Assembly (NCBI RefSeq): GCF_004345665.1 | Contig: NZ_SLWR01000008.1 | Span: 62,001-126,000, forward strand | Length of the DNA: 64,000 nt | Reading direction: 5' to 3' | From: Kribbella antiqua | GTDB taxonomy: Bacteria > Actinomycetota > Actinomycetes > Propionibacteriales > Kribbellaceae | Shown: one piece after another, positions 7,727 to 15,609 of the stretch | Numbering within the stretch: the stretch's first letter is position 1 | How the letters are laid out: every line of letters begins with the position of its first letter | Notes under the pieces: model-generated | Told to the model about the DNA's origin: nothing | The model's input: only the letters and a program-made list of their open reading frames with translations | Databases searched by the model: none | Program-made: the position numbers and the translations under genes

Positions 7727-8404
7727 GAGCAGACGGCCTTTGATGATCCCGCCTACCGGGCCGCGGCGGTGGATCTGCTGGGAGTTCTCGCGTACGGCGA
7801 GCTGACCGCCTTCGAGCGGATGGCCGAGGACGCCAAACTGGCGCCGACCCTGAACGACAAAGCGGAGCTGGCCGCCCTGGCCACCAAGGAGTTCGGGCAC
7901 TTCCAGCAGCTACGGGACCGGCTGATCTTTCTCGGGGTGGACCCGATGGAGGCGATGCGGCCGTTCGTCACCCCGCTGGACGCGTTCCACGACCACACCG
8001 CGCCGTCGGACTGGCTGGAGGGCCTGGTCAAGGCGTACGTCGGCGACGGTCTGGCGAACGACTTCTACCGCGAGATCGCGTCGTACGTGGATGCGGAGAC
8101 CCGGGGCCTGGTGCTCGAGGTGTTCGCCGACTCCGGGCAGGCCGAGTTCGTGGTGGACCGGGTCCGGGCCGCGATCGAGGAGGACCCGAAGCTGGGCGGC
8201 CGGCTGGCACTGTGGGGCCGCCGCCTGGTGGGCGAGGCCCTGAGCCAAGCGCAGCGGATCGCCGCCGACCGCGACTCCCTGGCTGCTTTGCTGGCCGGCT
8301 CGGTCGACCGCCCGGGGCTGGACCTGGCCGCGATCGGCCGCATGTTCACCCGCCTCACCGAAGCCCACACCGCCCGCATGACCGCGCTGGGTCTGCAGGC
8401 CTAG
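7724..8404 (+). CDS. Ferritin-fold protein related to MiaE-type tRNA hydroxylases
   Basis: 226 residues, all-helical. Carboxylate-bridged di-iron-type residues are seen: an early Glu in GELTAFERM (about residues 25-33), an E-x-x-H in KEFGHFQQL (about 56-64), and later acidic helices (DFYREIASYVDAET; HTARMTAL at the end). Actinobacterial proteins of this kind are annotated as ferritin-like/MiaE_2. Whether this one hydroxylates tRNA is not established, because actinomycetes are not known to have the classic MiaE substrate pathway in every lineage. A ferritin-like gene next to the DEAD-box helicase, DUF3107 and TetR is recalled in mycobacteria (Rv3210c). Transcription probably starts at the ATG. 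A terminator hairpin follows at 8417. Confidence 0.75.
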   Translation: MEQTAFDDPAYRAAAVDLLGVLAYGELTAFERMAEDAKLAPTLNDKAELAALATKEFGHFQQLRDRLIFLGVDPMEAMRPFVTPLDAFHDHTAPSDWLEGLVKAYVGDGLANDFYREIASYVDAETRGLVLEVFADSGQAEFVVDRVRAAIEEDPKLGGRLALWGRRLVGEALSQAQRIAADRDSLAALLAGSVDRPGLDLAAIGRMFTRLTEAHTARMTALGLQA

Positions 8405-8416
8405 GTCCACAAAACA

Positions 8417-8451
8417 CCGGCCGGCCGCCACCAGAGGTGACGGCCGGCCGG
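8417..8451. terminator. Bidirectional terminator hairpin
   Basis: A 16-base arm at 8417-8432 pairs with 8436-8451 with a single mismatch and a 3-base loop. It lies between the convergent genes ending at 8404 and 8464. There is no U-tract, as is usual in high-GC actinomycetes. Confidence 0.7.
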
Positions 8452-8463
8452 AGGAAGCGACGG

Positions 8464-8736
8464 TCAGGCGGAGCTGGCCTTGCCTCGCCCGGTGACCATT
8501 GCGGCCACCACGACGAGGATCGCGGCGACGACGATGCTGACGATCCAGCGGATCCAGTCGATCCCGCTGGTGGCTTCGACGCCGAGGGCCGCGGCGACGT
8601 AGTAGCCGATCAGGACACCACCGATGCCACACAGCACGGTGAGCCACAACGGGATGTTGTCCCTGTCCCCAGGGGCGACGAACTTGCCGAGCAGGCCGAT
8701 AATGATGCCGGCAACGATCACACCGATGATTTCCAT
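8464..8736 (-). CDS. GlsB/YeaQ/YmgE-family small membrane protein
   Basis: 90 residues. Three glycine-rich membrane segments are seen: MEIIGVIVAGIIIGLLGKFV, then LTVLCGIGGVLIGYYVAAAL, then IRWIVSIVVAAILVVVAAMV. This is the transglycosylase-associated/GlsB pattern, including GKFVAPG after the first helix. It is an inner-membrane protein often linked to general stress in other bacteria, with unknown biochemistry. The start at 8736 is fixed by an excellent AGGAGGAG 10 bases upstream; the longer frame to 8814 has no support. Confidence 0.88.
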   Translation of the reverse strand: MEIIGVIVAGIIIGLLGKFVAPGDRDNIPLWLTVLCGIGGVLIGYYVAAALGVEATSGIDWIRWIVSIVVAAILVVVAAMVTGRGKASSA

Positions 8737-8882
8737 GACGCTGGCTCCTCCTTGTGACGACCGCGTCCACGCGGCGTGACGATTGTCTCGCCGCACCGAA
8801 ACGGTTACCGGCACCCGACACGCCCAAACGTGGTTGCGGTCAGGGTTCGCCGGATTGCAACCGAGCGTCAGGAGGACTTCGG

Positions 8883-9110
8883 TCAGATTGCGCCGAACCC
8901 GACCTTGCGGATCGAGACCTCGCCGATCTCCACGTACGCGAGCCGGTCGGCCGGGATGATCACCCGGCGGCCCTTGTCGTCGGTCAGCTGCAGCAGACCG
9001 GTCTTGCCGGCGAGCGCGTCCGCGACCGCCTGCTGGACCTCGTCCGGGCTCTGCTCGCTCTCCAGCACCAATTCACGATTGGCGTGCTGCACGCCGATCT
9101 TGACCTCCAC
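8883..9110 (-). CDS. DUF3107 family protein
   Basis: 75 residues with the compact alpha/beta pattern of DUF3107 (MEVKIGVQHANRELVLESE at the start, LLQLTDDKGRRVIIPADRLA then YVEIGE near the end). It is a small cytoplasmic protein of unknown function, nearly universal in actinobacteria and usually next to a TetR gene, as here (9257) and in M. tuberculosis (Rv3208A/Rv3208, from memory). Start is GTG 9110 with CGGAGGG upstream. The TetR gene is 146 bases upstream on the same strand, with a hairpin between them. Confidence 0.85.
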   Translation of the reverse strand: MEVKIGVQHANRELVLESEQSPDEVQQAVADALAGKTGLLQLTDDKGRRVIIPADRLAYVEIGEVSIRKVGFGAI

Positions 9111-9215
9111 GAAACCCTCCGGGCACGTTCCGACCGGCGGCTCTCGCCGGTGTGGTTCGAGCCTATCCGCTGCCGCCCATCAGCTCTCACCCGTCCGCCA
9201 AGAGCAGAACCCGGA

Positions 9216-9252
9216 GTACGACGTACGCCGGGCTGACCGCTGTACGTCGTAC
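9216..9252. terminator. Hairpin after the TetR gene
   Basis: An 11-base arm GTACGACGTAC (9216-9226) is the exact complement of 9242-9252, with a 15-base loop. It stands just after the TetR stop (9257, minus strand) and before DUF3107, so it may limit read-through between the two genes. Confidence 0.45.
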
Positions 9253-9256
9253 GGGC

Positions 9257-9886
9257 TCAGCCGTCGGTGCGGGGGAAGCCGCGGATGCCGCGCCAGGCCA
9301 GGGAGGCGACCAGGTCGGCGGCGTGTTCCTGGGGGAGCGTCGGGTTGTCCGAGGCGAGCCAGTAGCGGGCGCTGACCTGCGCCATGCCGACCAGGCTGAC
9401 GGCCAGCACCATGGACTGCTCGCGGTTGAGCCCGGCGTCCGCGCTGATCACCTCGGAGACCGCCTCGGCGCAGGCGTGCGTGACCCGGTCGACCCGCTCG
9501 CGGACGGCTGTCTCGTTCGTCAGGTCCGACTCGAACACCAGCCGGAAGGCCCCCTGCGCGTTTGCCACGTAGTCGTAGAACGCGTGCATGGTCGCCGCGA
9601 CCCGCTGCTTGTTGTCCTCGGTCGACTTCAGCGCGTCCCGGACCGAGGCGATGATCGCGTCGCAGGAGGTGTCGAGCAGCGCCAGATACAGCTCCAGCTT
9701 GCCCGGGAAGTGCTGGTAGAGGACCGGCTTGGAGACACCGGCGCGGTCGGCGATGTCGTCCATCGCGGCGGCGTGGTAGCCGTTCGCGACGAAGACCTCC
9801 TGGGCCGCCTCGAGCAGTTGCGCGCGGCGGGCCAGCCGCGGCAGGCGGCTGCCGCGCTTGGGCGCGGTCTCGGGTGTCGTCGACAC
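9257..9886 (-). CDS. TetR-family transcriptional regulator (DUF3107-linked)
   Basis: 209 residues. N-terminal helix-turn-helix at about residues 20-68 (RRAQLLEAAQEVFVANGYHA, then MDDIADRAGVSKPVLYQHFP), followed by an all-helical ligand/dimer domain (about 75-205). The HTH is very close to the type always found beside DUF3107. Its target is not known, but it may control the helicase/ferritin-fold genes or itself. The start is GTG 9886 with AAGGAG 8 bases upstream. The C-terminal WRGIRGFPRTDG tail is typical of this orthologous group. Confidence 0.88.
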   Translation of the reverse strand: MSTTPETAPKRGSRLPRLARRAQLLEAAQEVFVANGYHAAAMDDIADRAGVSKPVLYQHFPGKLELYLALLDTSCDAIIASVRDALKSTEDNKQRVAATMHAFYDYVANAQGAFRLVFESDLTNETAVRERVDRVTHACAEAVSEVISADAGLNREQSMVLAVSLVGMAQVSARYWLASDNPTLPQEHAADLVASLAWRGIRGFPRTDG

Positions 9887-10046
9887 GTCGGCTCCTTCGG
9901 TGGTGCGGCGCCGGCGGTCACCGCCGCCGGGTCGTTCCCCGAATCCTACCCACCGGTCCTCCCGGTCAGTAGCTTCGCCACCACTCGAGATTCCATCGTG
10001 GTAGCGATGACCGCTCGGCAGAGCGTCACCAAGCCCTCACCGGTAG

Positions 10047-10253
10047 TCAGCGGTAGGCGTCCTCGTCGTCGTCGCCGATCTCGCGGCGCTGGTCGTCGAC
10101 ATCGGCCGGGTCGGCCTCCGGCGGTACGCCGGAGTCGTCGTCGCGGTCGTCCACCACGGTGGAACTCTTGCGCTGTTCCAGTACGTCGGCCTCGGGCGCG
10201 TCGTCGGGGACGCTGCCGAAACCGGGGCCGTCGTACTCGGGCTCGCTGGTCAT
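10047..10253 (-). CDS. Small acidic, probably disordered protein
   Basis: 68 residues, about one third Asp/Glu, with Pro and few hydrophobics. The sequence around DAPEADVLEQRK and EADPADVDDQRREI, ending DDDEDAYR, resembles a short conserved actinobacterial family that has no function assigned. ATG 10253 (MTSEPEYDG) is preferred over 10265. Codon third positions are strongly G/C, which supports coding. It lies 30 bases downstream of the LigD-like gene on the same strand and may be cotranscribed. Confidence 0.65.
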   Translation of the reverse strand: MTSEPEYDGPGFGSVPDDAPEADVLEQRKSSTVVDDRDDDSGVPPEADPADVDDQRREIGDDDEDAYR

Positions 10254-10283
10254 GCGACTCTCCAATCGGTCAACGACGGACTG

Positions 10284-11210
10284 TTACGACGGTAGCGGCT
10301 GTGGATCGTCGTACAAGCCCGCCAGGACGTCGCCGTACTCCTCGATCCGGGCCAGGACCTCGTGCGGGAGGAAGCGCAGCTCTTCCGGCTCCGTCGCGGA
10401 CGCCACCTCGTCCCAGTCGATCGGGGTGGACACCCGCGGCTCCTCGGCCCCGCGCAGCGAGTACGGCGCCAGCGTGGTCTTGGCACTCGCGTTCTGGCTC
10501 CAGTCGATGAACACCTTGCCGGGGCGGAGTGCCTTGGTCATGTTCGCCGTCACGTTCTCCGGCAGTGCCTCGGCGAGCTGTTCGGCCAGCTGCTTGGCGA
10601 ACGCACTGGTCTTCCTGGACGACGCCGGCTCGATCGGCACGTACAGGTGCATGCCCTTGTTGCCGGACGTCTTCGGCCAGCCCTCCAAGCCGTAGTGGCT
10701 CAGCAGCTCCCTCAGTGCCAGTGCGACGTCGCAGCACTCCACGATGGTGGCTCCCGGCCCTGGGTCGAGGTCGAACACGATCAGGTCGGCCTGCGGGTCC
10801 TTGCCGACGTCCGACAGACCGATCCGCCACTGCGGCACGTGCAGCTCGAGTGCGGCCAGGTTGGCCAACCACACCACGGTCTGTACGTCGTCGGCGACCA
10901 CGAAGTCGGCCACGTCGCGCCCGGTCGAGCTCCCCGGCGTTGGCAGCGTCACCGTCCGCACCCAGGACGGCGTACCGCGGGGTGCGTTCTTCTCGAAGAA
11001 GTACGACGCATCGGTGCCGTCCGGCCAGCGCTTGCGGGTCAGGGGCCGGTCGGACAGGTGTGGGAGGAGCAGTGTCGCGACCTGGTGGTAGTAGTCGATC
11101 ACCTCGGCCTTGGTGAAACCTGTCTGCGGGTAGAGCACCTTGCTGAGGTTGGTGAGCTTCATCGTCTGCCCGTCAACCTCAGTAGTCAGCTGCTGCTGCG
11201 CACCGGCCAT
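10284..11210 (-). CDS. Stand-alone LigD-type primase-polymerase domain protein
   Basis: 308 residues, the size of the polymerase domain of bacterial LigD without ligase or phosphoesterase domains. Conserved elements: LTNLSKVLYP near the N-terminus, ELHVPQWRIG (His), VFDLDPGPG (metal-binding DxD, about residues 137-139), TSGNKGMHLYVPI, and KVFIDWSQN (third metal Asp) then TLAPYSLR. Such AEP polymerases fill gaps and add ribonucleotides at DNA ends in non-homologous end joining. No Ku or ligase gene is in the window, so it may work with partners elsewhere or in Ku-independent repair. ATG 11210 has GGGAG just upstream. Confidence 0.88.
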   Translation of the reverse strand: MAGAQQQLTTEVDGQTMKLTNLSKVLYPQTGFTKAEVIDYYHQVATLLLPHLSDRPLTRKRWPDGTDASYFFEKNAPRGTPSWVRTVTLPTPGSSTGRDVADFVVADDVQTVVWLANLAALELHVPQWRIGLSDVGKDPQADLIVFDLDPGPGATIVECCDVALALRELLSHYGLEGWPKTSGNKGMHLYVPIEPASSRKTSAFAKQLAEQLAEALPENVTANMTKALRPGKVFIDWSQNASAKTTLAPYSLRGAEEPRVSTPIDWDEVASATEPEELRFLPHEVLARIEEYGDVLAGLYDDPQPLPS

Positions 11211-11263
11211 AGCTCCCAGTCTCCACCCCGCCACGCCTCCTAACGGGGTCTTACCATGGTTCC

Positions 11264-12178
11264 GTGGAGAGTTACGCGGGAGTAACCGGTGCTGCGGTGT
11301 CGTTGGGGGCGCAGGAATGGCCGGCGCGAACGGTGCCGGTCGCTGGGGTGGAGCTCCACGTCAGAGACGTCCCGGATGCGGCGGTAGACCTGCCGCCCGC
11401 GCTGTTCGTCCACGGCCTCGGCGGGTCGTCGCTGAACTGGACCGCCCTCGGCTGGCTGCTCAACGACACGGTTCGCGGCATCGCGCCCGACCTACCGGGC
11501 TTCGGGCGTACGCCGCTCACCGGAGCAGCGGGCATCAACGAACAGGCCGACGTACTGATCCAGCTGATCGAGCGGGAGTTCGACCAGCCGGCGCATGTGT
11601 TCGGCAACTCCATGGGCGGGGCGGTCTCGGTGGTGCTGGCCGCGCGGCGCCCGGACCTGGTCGCCTCGCTGACGCTGATCTCGCCGGCCCTGCCGCATCC
11701 GCGTGCCTCGGCCAGCGCGCTGTGGTTCGCCGCTGTCGCCACGCCGCGGCTGGGCCAGGTCGTGCTGGAGCGGACTCGGCGGCTGCCGTTCGACCGGCGA
11801 TTCAAGGCGTCGCTGGCGATGGTGTTCGGTGATCCTCGATCGCTGCCGCCGGAGGTGCGGGCGGCGTACGAAGCGGAGTTGCGGCGACGCGACACGGATC
11901 CGTGGGGGATGCAGGCGACGGTGACCGCCGCCCGGAGCATCCTGCGGTCGTCGGTGACGCCGCCGCGGCGGTCGCTGTGGGCAGACGCGGCCCGGGTCGA
12001 GTGCCCGGTGCAGCTGATCTACGGCGGGCGGGACCGGCTCGTCGACGCCCGGATCCGGATGAAGGCGCAGCGCAGCTTCCCGAACGCGCGACTGCTCTAC
12101 CTGCCGAAGTCCGGCCACGTCGCGCAGATGGAACACCCCGAAGAGGTCGAGAAAGCCTTCCGCCAGCTGATCGCCTGA
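11264..12178 (+). CDS. Alpha/beta hydrolase
   Basis: 304 residues. HGLGGSSLNW (oxyanion hole, about residues 47-56), GNSMGG nucleophile elbow (Ser about 114), acid in YGGRDRLVD (about 252), catalytic His in KSGHVAQMEHPEEV (about 284). This is the meta-cleavage-product-hydrolase/haloperoxidase type, cytoplasmic, substrate unknown. Start is GTG 11264. TACCAT at 11252-11257 ends 6 bases before it, so translation is probably leaderless. A hydrolase gene (lipV) lies in the same neighbourhood in mycobacteria, but orthology is not shown. Confidence 0.85.
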   Translation: MESYAGVTGAAVSLGAQEWPARTVPVAGVELHVRDVPDAAVDLPPALFVHGLGGSSLNWTALGWLLNDTVRGIAPDLPGFGRTPLTGAAGINEQADVLIQLIEREFDQPAHVFGNSMGGAVSVVLAARRPDLVASLTLISPALPHPRASASALWFAAVATPRLGQVVLERTRRLPFDRRFKASLAMVFGDPRSLPPEVRAAYEAELRRRDTDPWGMQATVTAARSILRSSVTPPRRSLWADAARVECPVQLIYGGRDRLVDARIRMKAQRSFPNARLLYLPKSGHVAQMEHPEEVEKAFRQLIA

Positions 12179-12213
12179 TCGTCTGATTCGAGACGCGATT
12201 GCGTAGGTGACTG

Positions 12214-12231
12214 AGACACAACTGTGTGTCT
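12214..12231. promoter_or_regulatory. Short perfect palindrome upstream of the secreted esterase
   Basis: AGACACA (12214-12220) and TGTGTCT (12225-12231) form a 7+7 inverted repeat with a 4-base centre, about 75 bases before the GTG at 12304. It is a candidate operator or small hairpin. Confidence 0.35.
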
Positions 12232-12303
12232 GGTCCGATCAACTTTCCTCCGCACCGGGGGAGTCCTACGAACAATCGTGTCCGCCAACGAGAGGGAATC
12301 CAC

Positions 12304-15048
12304 GTGCGGGTGATCGGCAGGTTCATGCTGTCGCTGGGGATGGGCGCACTACTGGGGGTGGCGGCAATGGTACCGGCGCCGGCCGCGCCGCCTCCAGCTG
12401 TTGCTCTAGGCAATCAATGGGATGTGACACCGGTGGCCGGCGGCTACCAGTTGACGTTGCGGCTGGATGCGCCGGCGCCGATGCGGGCGTCGTTGCCGTT
12501 GCTCGCCGTCGACGGCGTACCGATCGGGGTGGCGAGGCAATCACCTGATCGCCGGACGCTGAGACTGGTGACGACGGATCCCGCCGTACTGAAGGCGAAA
12601 GACGTTCGGTTGGTGTGGTCGGGGGATGTTGGCAAGGGCAATGGACAGCGGGGATTCCAGGCCGGCGGGCAGACTGATGCCGACTGGTTGAAGGCGCGGC
12701 GTGGACCGTTGCTGAAGGACGATCCCGGTGCTCTCGGCAAGTACCAGGTGGAGACAGCCGAGTACAACCTCGGCGATGAGACCGTCTATCTTCCGGGCCT
12801 CAAGCAACGTTCCGAGCTCCGCGGCAAGGTCTACACGCCGAGTGGTGCCGTCGGTCCGCGGCCGCTGGTGATCTTCCTGCACGGCCGGCACGAGTACTGC
12901 TACGGCAACGACAGCGCGCCATCGGAGAAGCCATGGCCTTGCTCGGGCGGCACGAAGCCGGTGCCGAGCTTCCGCGGGTACGACGCTCCCGCCAAGGCGC
13001 TGGCCAGCAACGGCTACGAGGTCGTTTCGATCAGCGCCAACGCGGTCAACGCGTACGACGGCGACGTCTACGACTCGGGTGCGCAGGCACGGGCCGAGTT
13101 GATACTTGATCATCTGGCGCTGTGGAAGAGGTGGTCGACGATCGGCGGCGGACCGTTCGGTGACAAGTTCGTCGGCAAGATCGACCTGCGGAACGTCGGC
13201 CTGATGGGTCACTCCCGCGGCGGTGAGGGCGTCGCCCGGGCCGCGGTGCTCAACGCCGATCGCGGCGGGCAGTACGGCATCCGAGCCGTCCTGCCGCTGG
13301 CGCCGACCGACTTCGCTCGTGCCACTGTGCCGGGCGTTGCGATGAGCGTCGTGCTGCCGTACTGCGACGGAGACGTCTCCGACCTCCAAGGCCAGAAGTT
13401 CTACGACGACACCCGCTACTCGGTCACGGGCGACCCGGCGCCGCGGTCGACCGTCACTGTCCTCGGCGCCAACCACAACTTCTTCAACACCGAGTGGACG
13501 CCGGGTCAGTCGGAAGCGCCGTCGTTCGACGACTGGTTCGGCGAGGGCAAGGAGTCGCCGTGCGGTCCGAAGTACGCGGGACGGTTGACGGCTAAGGAGC
13601 AGCAGGCGGTCGGTACGGCGTACATCGCAGGCTTCTTCCGGTTGCAGCTGGGCCACGAGAGGAAGTTCCTGCCGCTGCTGGACGGTTCTGACTCCCGGGC
13701 CGCCTCGGCCGGTAAGGCCGTCGTACGGGTGGTGTCGCAGGCACCGGCCGCGACGCGACGGGATGTGAACCACCTCGACCAGGCACTACCGGCCGGGCCG
13801 CTCACAGGTAAGGCCTCGGCGACGGTGTGTGCAGGGGTGAGCCAGTCTGGTCTGGCCGCAGCCGGGACCTGCATGGCGACTGATGACTGGTCGAACGCTC
13901 CGCACTGGGTTCCGTCCTGGTACGCCGCTCGGACGCCAACCACTCCGGTCACCAAGCTGAGCTGGACCGGGACCAACGGGGTACTGCGACTCAACCTGCC
14001 CGCATGGCAGCGCGACGTACGGCGGTATGCGGCTCTGTCGTTCCGTGCGGCGCCGGACGCGGCTGGTGCGCCGAGGACTGACCTGAGTGTCCGAGTGGTC
14101 GACGGGCACGGCCGGCCAGCCGTCGTACCGGTGTGCGCGGTGAGTGACGCGCTGGTGCGGATGCCGGGGCGCGCGGAGAGCGGTCTGCCGAAGAACTTGC
14201 TGCGGACTGTACGGATCCCGGTGTCGTCGTTGAAGGGTGTGGACCTGCGTGACGTGCGTGCCGTGGAGTTGCGGACGGACCGCGTCGCGCGTGGGTCGGC
14301 GTACGTGAGTGATCTGGCGTTCTCCTCGCCTGGGCTGGGCTTCTCGGCTCCTGCGGCCTTGCTGCCGCGGCTGTCGGCGTCCAACGTGACAGTGAAGGAA
14401 GGGGACAGCGGCACGAAGAACATGGACTTCTGGGTGACGCTGTCGCGGCCGAGCATCCGCCAGGTCAAGGTGTACGTCGAGACGAATGGGGAGCTGGGCG
14501 AGACGGTGGGGGATGTGACGCGGCAGCTGCTGTTCAAGCCGGGGCAGGTGCGCCAGAAGGTCAGTGTGCCGGTCGCGGGGAACAAGCGAGACAGCTACGA
14601 CCTGCCGTTCAGTCTGGTGCTGTCGGCGCCACGAGAGGCGTTGCTGGACCGGCCGTTCGGGCACGGGCTGGTGGTCGACGACGACCCGACACCGACGCTG
14701 ACGATCGGCGACGCGCGCACGGTGGAGAAGGCCGGCGTACTGCGCTTCCCGGTCAAGCTGTCCGCGCCGAGCGACAGGTATGTCACATTCTCGGGCGTGC
14801 TGAAGGACGGTACGGCGGTGATCCGCAAGGACTACACCAGCGCGTACGACGACGGCACCAACCCGCCGGACCGCACCGCCGACGGCTACGTCGAACCCGG
14901 CAAGACCACGGGCGACCTCTCCGCCCTCATCGTCGACGACAAGCTGAAGGAACCCACCGAGACCTTCACCATCCAGCTCACCTCCGTCGACGGCGCCACC
15001 CTGAAGCTCCCGAAGACAGTCACCGCCACCATCACCGACAACGACTAG
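12304..15048 (+). CDS. Large secreted alpha/beta-hydrolase with C-terminal Calx-beta-type repeats
   Basis: 914 residues. A Sec-type signal occupies residues 1 to about 35 (FMLSLGMGALLGVAAMVPAP, ending near APA-A). The hydrolase domain (about 150-480) has PLVIFLHGRHEYCYG (oxyanion loop), GHSRGGEG (nucleophile Ser about 308), and a candidate His in GANHNFFNTEW. A beta-rich middle part follows (about 500-690). Two Calx-beta-like segments (about 695-800 and 800-914) show VKEGDSGTKN and TLTIGDARTVEKAG and end in TVTATITDND. It is probably an exported esterase or peptidase-like enzyme attached to, or acting on, the cell surface or polymers. GTG 12304 is chosen because GAGAGGG lies 8 bases upstream and the signal peptide begins there. 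Confidence 0.8.
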   Translation: MRVIGRFMLSLGMGALLGVAAMVPAPAAPPPAVALGNQWDVTPVAGGYQLTLRLDAPAPMRASLPLLAVDGVPIGVARQSPDRRTLRLVTTDPAVLKAKDVRLVWSGDVGKGNGQRGFQAGGQTDADWLKARRGPLLKDDPGALGKYQVETAEYNLGDETVYLPGLKQRSELRGKVYTPSGAVGPRPLVIFLHGRHEYCYGNDSAPSEKPWPCSGGTKPVPSFRGYDAPAKALASNGYEVVSISANAVNAYDGDVYDSGAQARAELILDHLALWKRWSTIGGGPFGDKFVGKIDLRNVGLMGHSRGGEGVARAAVLNADRGGQYGIRAVLPLAPTDFARATVPGVAMSVVLPYCDGDVSDLQGQKFYDDTRYSVTGDPAPRSTVTVLGANHNFFNTEWTPGQSEAPSFDDWFGEGKESPCGPKYAGRLTAKEQQAVGTAYIAGFFRLQLGHERKFLPLLDGSDSRAASAGKAVVRVVSQAPAATRRDVNHLDQALPAGPLTGKASATVCAGVSQSGLAAAGTCMATDDWSNAPHWVPSWYAARTPTTPVTKLSWTGTNGVLRLNLPAWQRDVRRYAALSFRAAPDAAGAPRTDLSVRVVDGHGRPAVVPVCAVSDALVRMPGRAESGLPKNLLRTVRIPVSSLKGVDLRDVRAVELRTDRVARGSAYVSDLAFSSPGLGFSAPAALLPRLSASNVTVKEGDSGTKNMDFWVTLSRPSIRQVKVYVETNGELGETVGDVTRQLLFKPGQVRQKVSVPVAGNKRDSYDLPFSLVLSAPREALLDRPFGHGLVVDDDPTPTLTIGDARTVEKAGVLRFPVKLSAPSDRYVTFSGVLKDGTAVIRKDYTSAYDDGTNPPDRTADGYVEPGKTTGDLSALIVDDKLKEPTETFTIQLTSVDGATLKLPKTVTATITDND

Positions 15049-15609
15049 AAACGCGCGCCGGGTGCCGTCCGGGCACCCGGCACACGACTGTGGGGAGGCG
15101 GGCGGCGGCCTCACGAGCGGGCTCGACCGGGGAGACGCGGGCTGGCGATCGATAGGGCGAGGCGGAGAGCGGACCGCCAGGCCACATCAATGGCGGGGTG
15201 GGGCGGCGGCTGAGCGTGAGACCGCTCGCGGTGGCCACATTGTGATGGCCTGGGCGTCCGGGGCGGACCGCTGGCACTCACGACCGGGCTCGGGTGGGAG
15301 CGGGTGGGTCGTCCTTGGCGGACCGGGGGCAGTCACCACCTGGCTCGAGTGGGGAGCCGAGTGGGTCGTCGGGGCGAATCGGGGACACTCATCAAACGGG
15401 GCTTGGATTGGGGGACGGGGGTGGGGTGAGCGTGTGGGCGGAGGTCGGGTGGTGGATGGTGAGTGGCTGGCGTTCGCTCGGCGGGCTGAGACGTGGGTCC
15501 CGCGATGTGGACCCGGGCGGGGGTGGTTGGGGATGTGCGGGAACATGGAGGAGGGAACGATGGTTGAAAACCGGAGAGCCCGTCTGACGTCTTCTTGAGG
15601 AGCCGATAC
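15049..15609. other. 561-bp intergenic region without a convincing gene
   Basis: Open frames here are G-run artefacts with no family resemblance and inconsistent codon third positions. The region is strongly purine-biased on the plus strand and holds a degenerate tandem repeat (15262-15427). The moeZ ribosome binding site (GAGGAG) is at its right end. A lost gene or a long leader is possible. Confidence 0.5.
15262..15427. repeat. Three degenerate tandem repeats of about 55 bp
   Basis: Units begin at 15262 (GGCGGACCGCTGGCACTCAC), 15317 (GGCGGACCGGGGGCAGTCAC) and 15373 (GGCGAATCGGGGACACTCAT). The first two also share a downstream GGGTGGGTCGTC/GAGTGGGTCGTC block. The third is the most diverged. 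Confidence 0.6.

Noticed and set aside
9140..9175. GGTTCGAGCC resembling a tRNA T-loop
   Set aside because: No acceptor stem or anticodon arm can be formed around it.
15062..15598. 178-codon and other frames before moeZ
   Set aside because: G/W/R-rich translations in several frames come from the purine-rich repeat region. No family pattern was found.
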